From Neorhizobium tomejilense (GTDB taxonomy: Bacteria > Pseudomonadota > Alphaproteobacteria > Rhizobiales > Rhizobiaceae): a stretch of 64,000 nucleotides of DNA. Within the stretch, counting starts at the first letter, position 1, and each line of letters begins with the position of its first letter. The stretch covers positions 25,180-89,179 of the forward strand of contig PVBG01000022.1 of assembly GCA_002968845.1 (NCBI GenBank), written 5' to 3'. The position numbers and the translations under genes are program-made. A model generated the notes under the pieces. The model worked only from the letters and a program-made list of their open reading frames with translations, was not told where the DNA came from and ran no database searches. This document shows, in pieces, positions 1-6,777 of this stretch.

Positions 1-793
1 TCGGCGGCCGCATGTCGAGCCGGGCATTGTTGGCGATCTCGGCCGCGTGCTGGGCCTGCATCTTTCGCACCCTCAGCGTCTCGGCAAGCTTGCCGACATC
101 CGCGGCTGTCTTGGCGATGGTTGCCGTCAGCCGGCCCCCGGCCTCGGCGGTTTTCGTCAGTTCGTTGCGAGCCTCGGCGCAGTCCGTGTGGAGGCCGTGG
201 GCGCAGCTGCCGATCATGCCGAGCACGTCTTCCAGGATCGTCAGGGCATGGTTGAAATCCGCACGCAGGCCCTCATACCTGTCGGGGAACGGCATATCGA
301 TCCGCACGGTCAGATCGCCGACCGCCAGGCGCCGCAGGCCGCCGTCGAGCGCTTCGACCACTGTCCTCAGGTCGCGTGCCTCCTCACCGGCAGCCTCGAG
401 GTCGCGCATGCGGGCTTGCGCCGACGCCGCCTCCTGCCGCTCGCGCGCTTCTTCGTCCTTGACGAGCCGGGTGAGATGATTGCGGCAAAGCTGCTCCAGC
501 GCTCGGGAGATCGAGCCGATTTCATCGGTGCGGGCCAGATGTTCGCGTGGCACCGCCGTCTTGCCGGCGGCGACCTCCGAGACGGTTCCTGCGATGGCGC
601 GCAACGGATTGATGAGTGCACCGGCAAGGGAAATGGTGACGAGGGTCAGCGTTATCAGCGACGCGGCGATGCCCAGCATCTCGAAAGGCGTCAGCTCGTC
701 GGCGACGTAAAAGAGGAGCCCCGCGAGAATCCCATTCTGCGCCAGCACAAGCCCGATCACCTTGACGGATAGGGAATGATGTCTGCCTATCAT
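1..793 (-). CDS. Methyl-accepting chemotaxis protein, N-terminal part (runs off left edge)
   Basis: The minus-strand frame is open from an ATG at 793 to the window edge (264 codons, no stop). A GGAGG sits five bases before the ATG. The product starts with two hydrophobic segments (about residues 10-30 and 38-62) separated by only a few polar residues. A HAMP-like linker follows (about 60-115), then a charged helix and a second HAMP-like unit (about 145-200, with GDLTVRIDMPF). The rest is long helical sequence typical of the start of a chemoreceptor signalling rod. The signalling tip lies outside the window, so assignment as a chemoreceptor rests on the double-HAMP architecture, which is shared with the complete receptor at 22194-24161. 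With almost no periplasmic loop, it probably senses membrane or cytoplasmic signals. A histidine kinase with HAMP domains is a less likely alternative. Confidence 0.8.
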   Translation of the reverse strand, partial: MIGRHHSLSVKVIGLVLAQNGILAGLLFYVADELTPFEMLGIAASLITLTLVTISLAGALINPLRAIAGTVSEVAAGKTAVPREHLARTDEIGSISRALEQLCRNHLTRLVKDEEARERQEAASAQARMRDLEAAGEEARDLRTVVEALDGGLRRLAVGDLTVRIDMPFPDRYEGLRADFNHALTILEDVLGMIGSCAHGLHTDCAEARNELTKTAEAGGRLTATIAKTAADVGKLAETLRVRKMQAQHAAEIANNARLDMRPP

Positions 794-983
794 GGCTGCC
801 TCCTCACATTGCGTCCAAGCCGCGATTTGCAACGCGCGAGGCGCAGGGGCGTTGCCGACCGGCGACCCGAAAGGGGGCAAACCTTCCCGATATGGTTATC
901 GGAGGGTAAACGGTCTCTCATTTGCGTTTTCGGTTTGTTCACATTCTCGTGGCACTGATTGGGGCATCAGGATAGGGTATGGC

Positions 984-1493
984 ATGACAGGCACGATTCG
1001 CATCATCGGCATCGATCCGGGGCTTCGACGCACCGGCTGGGGCATTATCGAGACGCTCGGTAACAGCCTGAAATTCGTCGCCTCGGGGACCGTCACTTCT
1101 GACGGCGACATGGACCTCGCCTCGCGCCTCTGCCAGCTGCATGACGGGCTGGCAGAAGTCGTGCATGCCTACCAGCCGCACGAGGCGGCCGTGGAGCAGA
1201 CCTTCGTCAACAAGGATGCGGTCGCCACGCTGAAGCTCGGCCAGGCGAGGGGGGTCGTCATGCTGGTGCCGGCACGGGCCGGGCTGCCCGTCGCCGAATA
1301 TGCGCCGAACGCCGTCAAGAAGGCGGTGATCGGCGTCGGCCACGGCGAAAAGCAGCAGATCCACATGATGCTGAAGATCCTGATGCCGAAGGCGGAGTTC
1401 AAGGGCAACGACGCCGCGGACGCGCTGGCAATCGCCATCTGCCACGCCCATAACCGCGGCGGCCAGCGGATGCGCGCCGCGCTCGCCGGCTAG
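984..1493 (+). CDS. ruvC: Crossover junction endodeoxyribonuclease RuvC
   Basis: RuvC resolves Holliday junctions by symmetric nicking, working with the RuvAB branch-migration motor. The 169-residue product has the usual family length. It shows the catalytic acidic residues in their normal contexts: IDPG near residue 11, the VEQ segment near 72, and GNDAADA near the C terminus. The ATG at 984 is preferred over in-frame starts further upstream because the sequence MTGTIRIIGIDPG matches the normal RuvC N terminus and the upstream extension has no family resemblance. It is the first gene of a ruvCAB order that is interrupted by two toxin-antitoxin gene pairs. Confidence 0.97.
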   Translation: MTGTIRIIGIDPGLRRTGWGIIETLGNSLKFVASGTVTSDGDMDLASRLCQLHDGLAEVVHAYQPHEAAVEQTFVNKDAVATLKLGQARGVVMLVPARAGLPVAEYAPNAVKKAVIGVGHGEKQQIHMMLKILMPKAEFKGNDAADALAIAICHAHNRGGQRMRAALAG

Positions 1494-1526
1494 TTTGTTC
1501 TTGACTTGTTCTAGTTCGGCCGATAA

Positions 1527-1547
1527 GTAATACTTGAGAGGTATTAC
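1527..1547. promoter_or_regulatory. Inverted repeat, probable autoregulatory operator of the first TA module
   Basis: GTAATAC (1527-1533) and GTATTAC (1541-1547) form a perfect 7-bp inverted repeat with a 7-bp spacer that contains the ribosome-binding GAGAGG. A TTGACT at 1501-1506 could be a -35 box, but the -10 is poor. AbrB-type antitoxins of VapBC systems usually bind such dyads over their own promoter, so this is inferred to be the binding site. Confidence 0.5.
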
Positions 1548-1548
1548 C

Positions 1549-1809
1549 ATGCGCGTCACCGAAAAAGGCCAGGTTACGATTCCCAAGGAAATCCGCGACC
1601 GATTGAAGATCGGCCCGGGTTCGGAAGTGGATTTTATCGTGTCTGATGACTGCGTGAGGCTTGTCAGGCTCGACGACAGCAAGCAGGACTACAAGAGCTT
1701 CGAAGAATGGGCGGACAGCGTCAAAGGCACTTGGGATCTCGGCGGCATGACGACCGATGAGTACATCGACTGGCTTCGGGGACCGCGCGATGACCTCGAC
1801 CGTCGTTGA
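1549..1809 (+). CDS. vapB: AbrB/MazE-type antitoxin (VapB-like), module 1
   Basis: This is an 86-residue protein with an N-terminal swapped-hairpin AbrB DNA-binding domain (MRVTEKGQVTIPKEIRDRL, then a GSEVDF strand). The C-terminal tail is acidic and aromatic (EEWADSVKGTW) and would wrap the toxin. The start at ATG 1549 has GAGAGG at 1536-1541; a TTG 15 bases upstream is less likely. Its 3' end overlaps the downstream PIN-domain toxin by 20 bases, the usual antitoxin-toxin arrangement. By family it neutralises the toxin and represses its own promoter. It sits between ruvC and ruvA. Confidence 0.88.
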   Translation: MRVTEKGQVTIPKEIRDRLKIGPGSEVDFIVSDDCVRLVRLDDSKQDYKSFEEWADSVKGTWDLGGMTTDEYIDWLRGPRDDLDRR

Positions 1810-2206
1810 TACGAATGTGCTGATTGATATGCTTGGGCCTGCCACTCCGGCGCGGACCTGGTCGCTCGGTGCATTGAAACGATGCGCGGAAGAGGGCGAA
1901 CTTATCCTCAATCCGGTCATCTGGTCGGAACTGTCGGCATCGCCTCTGAGTGAACTCGAGATCACCCTGGCATTCGGCTGGCTCGGTATGAAGCGCGAGA
2001 CCTTGTCTTATGATGCGGCATTTCAGGCGGGTAAGGCGCATTTTTCTTACCGCAGGTCCGGCGGACTTCGTGAGCGAACCCTGCCGGATTTCCTGATCGG
2101 CGCCCATGCCGCGGTCCGCTCCCATCGTCTCCTGACCCGTGATGCAGCCCGTTACCGTGCCTATTTTCCCTCGCTCGATATCATCTCCCCCGAAACCCAT
2201 CCCTGA
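1790..2206 (+). CDS. vapC: PIN-domain ribonuclease toxin (VapC-like), module 1
   Basis: This 138-residue PIN-domain protein has the expected acidic active-site residues: VVDTNVLID at the N terminus, a Glu in WSEL near residue 46, LPDFLIGAHA, and TRDAARY near the C terminus. VapC toxins are Mg-dependent endoribonucleases that cleave tRNA or rRNA and stop translation. The ATG at 1790 gives a 20-base overlap with the antitoxin gene and places DTN at its normal distance from the N terminus; a start 33 bases upstream would add unrelated sequence. It ends 12 bases before ruvA, so ruvA is probably transcribed with it. Confidence 0.9.
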   Translation: MTSTVVDTNVLIDMLGPATPARTWSLGALKRCAEEGELILNPVIWSELSASPLSELEITLAFGWLGMKRETLSYDAAFQAGKAHFSYRRSGGLRERTLPDFLIGAHAAVRSHRLLTRDAARYRAYFPSLDIISPETHP

Positions 2207-2218
2207 CGGACATCTTTC

Positions 2219-2836
2219 ATGATCGGCAAGCTCAAAGGCACTATCGACGAGATCGGCGACGACTATGTGCTCGTCGACGTTCATGGCGTCTGTTACGAGG
2301 TCTTCTGTTCGTCGCGTGTGCTGTCGAAGATGGGTTCGGTCGGCGAAGCCGTGGTGCTCTTCATCGAGACCTATGTCCGTGAGGATCAGTTCAAGCTTTT
2401 CGGCTTCCTGACGGCACTGGAGCGGGAATGGTTCAACCTGCTGCAGAGCGTGCAGGGCGTCGGCGCCAAGGTGGCGCTCGCGGTGCTCTCGACGCTGACG
2501 CCCTCCGAGCTTACCAACGCCATTGCCCTTCAGGACAAGACGACGGTCTCGCGTGCGCCGGGCGTCGGGCCGAAGGTCGCGGTGCGTATCGTGACCGAAC
2601 TCAAGAACAAGGCGCCCGCCTTTGCCGGCGAGGCTTCGGGCAATATCGGCCTCAAGCAGGAGCTTGGCGAGGGCGTGGCCGCAGCACCGGTCGCCGATGC
2701 CGTTTCGGCGCTCACCAATCTCGGGTATTCCCGCGACCAGGCCGCGAACGCGGTCGCGGCAGCGCTCAAGAACGGCGGCGAGGGGGGCGATAGCGCCAGA
2801 CTCATCCGGCTGGGACTGAAGGAACTGGCTCGGTGA
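2219..2836 (+). CDS. ruvA: Holliday junction branch migration protein RuvA
   Basis: RuvA binds four-way junctions as a tetramer and loads RuvB. The 205 residues cover the N-terminal OB fold (MIGKLKGTIDEI...), the central helix-hairpin-helix region (LLQSVQGVGAKVA and APGVGPKVAVRI) and the C-terminal three-helix RuvB-binding domain (ALTNLGYSRDQA). The length is normal. It is flanked by toxin-antitoxin pairs on both sides: the first toxin stops 12 bases upstream and the second antitoxin starts 73 bases downstream. Confidence 0.97.
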   Translation: MIGKLKGTIDEIGDDYVLVDVHGVCYEVFCSSRVLSKMGSVGEAVVLFIETYVREDQFKLFGFLTALEREWFNLLQSVQGVGAKVALAVLSTLTPSELTNAIALQDKTTVSRAPGVGPKVAVRIVTELKNKAPAFAGEASGNIGLKQELGEGVAAAPVADAVSALTNLGYSRDQAANAVAAALKNGGEGGDSARLIRLGLKELAR

Positions 2837-2874
2837 GTGGAAAATTTGCGAGTTTGTCGGAATAATCGTACTAT

Positions 2875-2903
2875 TTCCTCCAATCGCAGTTTTATCGGAG
2901 GAA
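2875..2903 (+). promoter_or_regulatory. Hairpin that can mask the ribosome-binding site of the second antitoxin
   Basis: TTCCTCC (2875-2881) is exactly complementary to GGAGGAA (2897-2903), with a 15-base loop. The right arm is the Shine-Dalgarno sequence of the antitoxin start at 2910. Pairing would hide it, so translation of this antitoxin, and by coupling the toxin and ruvB, may be controlled in the leader. Pairing in the cell is not shown. Confidence 0.4.
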
Positions 2904-2909
2904 TGTGCT

Positions 2910-3194
2910 ATGGGTTGGACGCTTACGCTTTCTGCCAAGGGGCAGCTGACGATACCGAAAGACTTGCGGGAAGCGATCAATTTGCATCCGGGAGATGAGG
3001 TTGTTTATTCGGTGGTGAACGGAGATCTCGTGATTACACCGAAGAATATCGATTTCGGCGACCTTGTCGGTCTTCTCGGTAATCCGCCGAACGGGCCAGC
3101 AACATTGGAGGAAATCGACGCAGCCGTGATGGCGGCTGGCGGAGCCAATGTCCTTGACATCGGCGACGATGAACAAGCGGATGCAGCGGAATGA
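2910..3194 (+). CDS. vapB: AbrB/MazE-type antitoxin (VapB-like), module 2
   Basis: This 94-residue protein begins with an AbrB fold (LTLSAKGQLTIPKDLREAI, GDEVVYSV) and ends in an acidic tail (DIGDDEQADAAE) typical of toxin-contacting antitoxin C termini. The start has GGAGGA seven bases upstream. It overlaps the next PIN toxin by four bases (ATGA), which indicates translational coupling. It differs enough from the first antitoxin that the two modules look like independent acquisitions rather than a recent duplication. Codon third positions look less GC-biased than in ruvA and ruvB. Confidence 0.88.
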   Translation: MGWTLTLSAKGQLTIPKDLREAINLHPGDEVVYSVVNGDLVITPKNIDFGDLVGLLGNPPNGPATLEEIDAAVMAAGGANVLDIGDDEQADAAE

Positions 3195-3595
3195 CGTTGC
3201 TGGGGCTGGATACCAACGTCATTGTGCGAACGCTGGTCGCAGATGATCCACAGCAAATGGCAGCAGCGAAAGAGTTCGCAAAAGGACTGGGCCGGGAATA
3301 TACCGCATTCGTAACGCTTATCAGTCTGCTTGAACTCGATTGGGCTCTCCGATCGCGATATGGTTTCAAGAAAAAGGAAGTCGTACTTGCCATTGGGAAG
3401 TTACTGCGGACGCGCGGGCTTGTGATAGAAAGCCATGCGCTTGTCGTTGCTGCGCTTCGGCAGGTTGAAAATACGAACGTGGATTTCGCTGATGCTCTCA
3501 TCGCCGGCCGCTCGTTGGAAGAGGGATGCAAATCCATTAAAACCTTCGATAAGAAAGCCGCTTCGCGCGTCCCCGGAATGGAACTTCTCGCATGA
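3191..3595 (+). CDS. vapC: PIN-domain ribonuclease toxin (VapC-like), module 2
   Basis: This 134-residue PIN protein has GLDTNVIVR at the N terminus, a Glu in LLELDWAL, VDFADALIAGR and a terminal KTFDKKA: the four acidic positions of the metal-dependent RNase site. The subfamily resembles type II PIN toxins with the DTNVIVR start. Its stop codon overlaps the ruvB start (ATGA at 3592-3595), so ruvB translation probably depends on ribosomes finishing this toxin gene. The lower GC3 and adenine-rich codons relative to ruvB suggest transfer from elsewhere. Confidence 0.9.
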   Translation: MTLLGLDTNVIVRTLVADDPQQMAAAKEFAKGLGREYTAFVTLISLLELDWALRSRYGFKKKEVVLAIGKLLRTRGLVIESHALVVAALRQVENTNVDFADALIAGRSLEEGCKSIKTFDKKAASRVPGMELLA

Positions 3596-4632
3596 GTGAA
3601 CCCGCCCGCCTGATAACGCCGGAAAAGCGGGGCGAAGACCTGGATACGACGCTGCGCCCGCAGTCGCTGGACGAGTTCACCGGCCAGGCGGAGGCGCGCG
3701 CCAACCTGAAGGTGTTCATCGAGGCGGCGAAGAACCGCGGCGAGGCGCTGGACCACGTGCTGTTCGTCGGCCCGCCGGGGCTTGGCAAGACGACGCTGGC
3801 GCAGATCATGGCCAAGGAACTCGGCGTCAATTTCCGCTCGACATCCGGCCCGGTCATCGCCAAGGCAGGCGACCTTGCGGCCCTGCTCACCAATCTCGAG
3901 GAGCGGGACGTGCTCTTCATCGATGAAATCCACCGGCTCAACCCGGCGGTCGAGGAAATCCTCTATCCGGCGATGGAAGATTTCCAGCTCGACCTGATCA
4001 TCGGCGAAGGCCCGTCGGCGCGGTCGGTGAAGATCGATCTGTCGAAGTTCACGCTGGTTGCCGCCACCACCCGGGCCGGTCTGCTCACCACGCCGCTGCG
4101 CGACCGGTTCGGCATTCCCATCCGGCTGTCCTTCTATACGGTCGATGAGTTGGAACTGATCGTCCGGCGCGGTGCGCGGCTGATGAGCCTTTCGATGACC
4201 GATGCAGGCGCCCGCGAGATCGCCCGCCGCGCCCGCGGCACGCCACGCATCGCCGGGCGGCTCTTGCGCCGGGTGCGCGATTTCGCCGAAGTAGCGAAGG
4301 CCGAGGCGGTGACGAAGGAGATCGCCGACGAGGCGCTGACCCGGCTGCTGGTCGACAATATGGGCCTGGACCAGCTCGACAAACGCTATCTCAACATGAT
4401 CGCCGTCAATTTCGGCGGCGGACCGGTCGGTATCGAAACCATCGCCGCCGGCCTGTCGGAACCGCGCGATGCGATCGAAGACATCATCGAACCCTACATG
4501 ATCCAGCAGGGTTTCATCCAGCGCACGCCGCGGGGCCGCGTTTTGACCGCAAACGCGTGGAAACATCTGGGAATGCAGCCGCCGAAGGATCTCGAGGCCG
4601 CGCAATTCCGGATGAATCTCGAGGACGACTGA
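3592..4632 (+). CDS. ruvB: Holliday junction branch migration ATPase RuvB
   Basis: RuvB is the AAA+ hexameric motor that drives branch migration. The 346-residue protein shows Walker A (GPPGLGKTT, near residue 62), Walker B with DEIH (near 112), the AATTRAG sensor region, the arginine-finger segment TPLRDRFG, and the C-terminal winged helix (FIQRTPRGR). It starts inside the preceding toxin stop codon with a 4-base overlap and no strong Shine-Dalgarno of its own, consistent with coupling. The next gene begins immediately after its stop. Confidence 0.97.
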   Translation: MSEPARLITPEKRGEDLDTTLRPQSLDEFTGQAEARANLKVFIEAAKNRGEALDHVLFVGPPGLGKTTLAQIMAKELGVNFRSTSGPVIAKAGDLAALLTNLEERDVLFIDEIHRLNPAVEEILYPAMEDFQLDLIIGEGPSARSVKIDLSKFTLVAATTRAGLLTTPLRDRFGIPIRLSFYTVDELELIVRRGARLMSLSMTDAGAREIARRARGTPRIAGRLLRRVRDFAEVAKAEAVTKEIADEALTRLLVDNMGLDQLDKRYLNMIAVNFGGGPVGIETIAAGLSEPRDAIEDIIEPYMIQQGFIQRTPRGRVLTANAWKHLGMQPPKDLEAAQFRMNLEDD

Positions 4633-5532
4633 GTGCTCACAAGGCGGACTTTGCTCAAGGCCTTCGCCGGAGGAGTTGCGACCCTGCTCGCTCTGGCCGC
4701 CTATCCCTTCGTGGAGGTGATGGCACGGCCGCGGCTGACGCAATATGCCGTCACGCCCAGGCGATGGACGCCGGGATTGAAGCTGCGCGTTGTCGTCCTT
4801 GCGGATATCCACGCCTGCGAGCCCTGGATGAGCCTCGACCGGATCGGGTCAATCTGTTCGGCGGCCAATGCGCTGAACGGGGATGTCATCCTGCTGCTCG
4901 GCGATTACGTGTCGGGAATGGACCTGCTGACCGAGCATATTCCGCCTGCGGATTGGTCGCAGTCGCTCTCGGTGCTGAAGGCGCCGCTCGGTGTTCATGC
5001 GGTGCTCGGCAACCATGACCACTATGAGGATTTGTTCCTCCAGAGAAATCCCTTCACTGAGAATGTCGCGGCGGCTGCACTGAGGGCCGTTGGCATATCG
5101 ACCTACATCAACGAGGCCGTCAGGCTGGAGAAAGACGGCCACTCGTTCTGGCTGGCGGGCCTCGGCGACCAGATGGCGCTGCGCCCCGGCAAAGACTTCA
5201 AGCGGACGATGATGAGGGGCATCGACGATCTTCCGGGAACGCTCGCGCAGATTGACGATGACTCGCCGGTGCTGCTCATGGCACATGAGCCGGACATATT
5301 TCCGAAGGTGAGCGAGAGGGTCAGCCTGACACTTTCGGGTCATACCCATGGCGGCCAGATCAATATTCTGGGCTGGCAGCCCGCCGCTGCATCGCAGGGC
5401 TCGCGACGTTATCCGGCCGGACATTATCGTGAGGGGGAGCGTGATCTCATCGTGTCCCGGGGCCTCGGCTGTTCCATCCTGCCGGTGCGAGTGGGCTCGA
5501 GGCCGGAAATCGTCGTGATTGAACTGGGGTAA
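4633..5532 (+). CDS. Tat-exported metallophosphoesterase (YkuE-like)
   Basis: This 299-residue protein begins with a twin-arginine leader (LTRRTLLKAF plus a hydrophobic stretch to about residue 25), so it probably acts in the periplasm or at the membrane. The calcineurin-like metal-binding motifs are all present: LADIH, LLLGDYVSG, VLGNHDHYED, LMAHEPD and LSGHTHGGQ. Relatives hydrolyse phosphodiesters or remodel lipid head groups; the substrate here is unknown. The GTG start at 4633 directly follows the ruvB stop, so the gene is in the ruvB transcript. Another gene starts five bases after its stop. Confidence 0.9.
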   Translation: MLTRRTLLKAFAGGVATLLALAAYPFVEVMARPRLTQYAVTPRRWTPGLKLRVVVLADIHACEPWMSLDRIGSICSAANALNGDVILLLGDYVSGMDLLTEHIPPADWSQSLSVLKAPLGVHAVLGNHDHYEDLFLQRNPFTENVAAAALRAVGISTYINEAVRLEKDGHSFWLAGLGDQMALRPGKDFKRTMMRGIDDLPGTLAQIDDDSPVLLMAHEPDIFPKVSERVSLTLSGHTHGGQINILGWQPAAASQGSRRYPAGHYREGERDLIVSRGLGCSILPVRVGSRPEIVVIELG

Positions 5533-5537
5533 ACCGC

Positions 5538-6047
5538 ATGGCGCGCACTCGCATCCGTATCAAGACCAAGAGCAAGCGTATTTTCCAGATGCGGATTGCC
5601 GGCCTTGGATTCCGGTACGGTTACGTGCTGGTGCATCGCGCCGTGGATGAGGCCTTCTGGACTTTTCCGGGCGGGCGGGCGGAGATCGGCGAGACGTCGG
5701 AAGAGACACTCAGACGCGAGATGGTCGAGGAAATCGGTGCCGAGGTGAGCGTTCGCCGGCTGCTCTGGTCGGTCGAGAACTTCTTCCACTACGAAGACCG
5801 CGACTGGCATGAACTCGGTTATTATTACCTGATGGACATACCGGAGACCTTTCCCTTTCATCCGACCGACATCGTCCATCGGATCAAGGACGAGCACGAT
5901 CTGGAATTCAAATGGGTCCCGGCGACGACCGCGGCGCTGAGGGCGCTCGACATCCCGCCCTACTTCATCGCCGAGGAAATAGAGAACCTGCCGGCCAGTC
6001 CGCGCCACCTCGTCTGGCGCGACGGCGACCTCGACCTGAAATCTTAG
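5538..6047 (+). CDS. Nudix hydrolase
   Basis: This 169-residue protein contains a complete Nudix box at about residues 46-68 (GRAEIGET, then REMVEEIG), the magnesium site for hydrolysing a nucleoside diphosphate linked to another moiety. The sequence before it (FWTFPGG) and the C-terminal EFKWVP region match ADP-ribose or NTP pyrophosphatase-like Nudix folds. The specific substrate cannot be called. The N terminus is basic; a start at codon 18 is possible but has no better ribosome-binding site. It lies five bases after the phosphoesterase stop, so the two are probably co-transcribed. Confidence 0.9.
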   Translation: MARTRIRIKTKSKRIFQMRIAGLGFRYGYVLVHRAVDEAFWTFPGGRAEIGETSEETLRREMVEEIGAEVSVRRLLWSVENFFHYEDRDWHELGYYYLMDIPETFPFHPTDIVHRIKDEHDLEFKWVPATTAALRALDIPPYFIAEEIENLPASPRHLVWRDGDLDLKS

Positions 6048-6197
6048 GTTCGATCTTTTTCCGCATTCGGCAGGACTTCAGCGCTCGCCTCCAGCGATCG
6101 TCGGCTGGCGGAGGCCGACGTGCCCGTTCCGCCCGCCCGCATTCCGGCTGGAACATCTGCGCTTCGCTTGCCGTTTCTCCCCGGAAAGGAGAACGCC

Positions 6198-6419
6198 ATG
6201 CAGAAGATCGAGATCGGGAACGAGGTCGCGTGGACTTGGGGGCGATCCGAGGCCAAGGGCAAAATCGCCCAGAAATTCACCAGCGACGTGGAGCGGAAGA
6301 TCAAGGGCAAGACGATCAAGCGCAAGGCGGATGCCGACGAGCCCGCGTTCCTCATCCGCCAGAAAGACGGCGACCGCGTTCTCAAGAGTGAGTCCGAGCT
6401 GAGGAAGACCCATGGATAA
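6198..6419 (+). CDS. DUF2945 / HVA1-type small protein
   Basis: A 73-residue protein with a GGAAAGGAGAA ribosome-binding region upstream. The sequence (IGNEVAWTWGRSEAKGKIAQKF, shortened; IKGKTIKRKADADEPAFLI; SELRK) matches the small Tudor-like DUF2945 family, known mainly from bacterial and fungal genomes and without a settled function. It overlaps the next gene by eight bases, so the two are made together. Confidence 0.75.
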   Translation: MQKIEIGNEVAWTWGRSEAKGKIAQKFTSDVERKIKGKTIKRKADADEPAFLIRQKDGDRVLKSESELRKTHG

Positions 6420-6777
6420 CGAGATCCCCGATCACGTCCCGCCCGCCGAAGTGGCGCAGGCCGCTGAAAAAGGCTTGAAGCTTCGTTCCCAGCATCGCCG
6501 CGGCGGCACGATGGTCGGGGTAGCGCGAGCCCGGGACCTCAAGAACCGCAAGTTGATCTCGGAAAAGACGGTGCGGCGGATGGTGAGCTATTTTTCCCGC
6601 CACAAGGCGGACAAGCGTGCCGAGAATTTTGGCGACGACGAAAATCCGTCGACCGGTTACATCGCCTGGCTGCTCTGGGGCGGCGATGCGGGCCAGAAAT
6701 GGGCCGAAGAGCATAAGAAGGCAATCGAAAAGGCAAAGAACGAGGCAAAGATGCGGCGCTTCACGCAGTCGCATTGA
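6412..6777 (+). CDS. Small protein with a phage-type C-terminal helical domain
   Basis: This 121-residue protein is not firmly recognised. The region from about residue 30 (GVARARDLKNRKLISEKTV, MVSYFSRHKADK, YIAWLLWGGDAG, KWAE) resembles a short helical module found in some phage head-protease or phage-associated proteins, where an aromatic GGDAG motif recurs. No neighbouring phage genes are present, so a free-standing domesticated copy is the likely reading. It overlaps the DUF2945 gene by eight bases and runs 17 bases into the 3' end of the convergent sqdC gene. Confidence 0.65.
   Translation: MDNEIPDHVPPAEVAQAAEKGLKLRSQHRRGGTMVGVARARDLKNRKLISEKTVRRMVSYFSRHKADKRAENFGDDENPSTGYIAWLLWGGDAGQKWAEEHKKAIEKAKNEAKMRRFTQSH

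Noticed and set aside
12..772. Plus-strand open frames over the first 770 bases
   Set aside because: They are antisense to the chemoreceptor gene, whose product has proper membrane and HAMP features and a good ribosome-binding site.
2859..2878. GGAATAATCGTACTATTTCC as an operator of the second TA module
   Set aside because: On checking base by base the two halves match at only some positions; the nearby Shine-Dalgarno hairpin is better supported.
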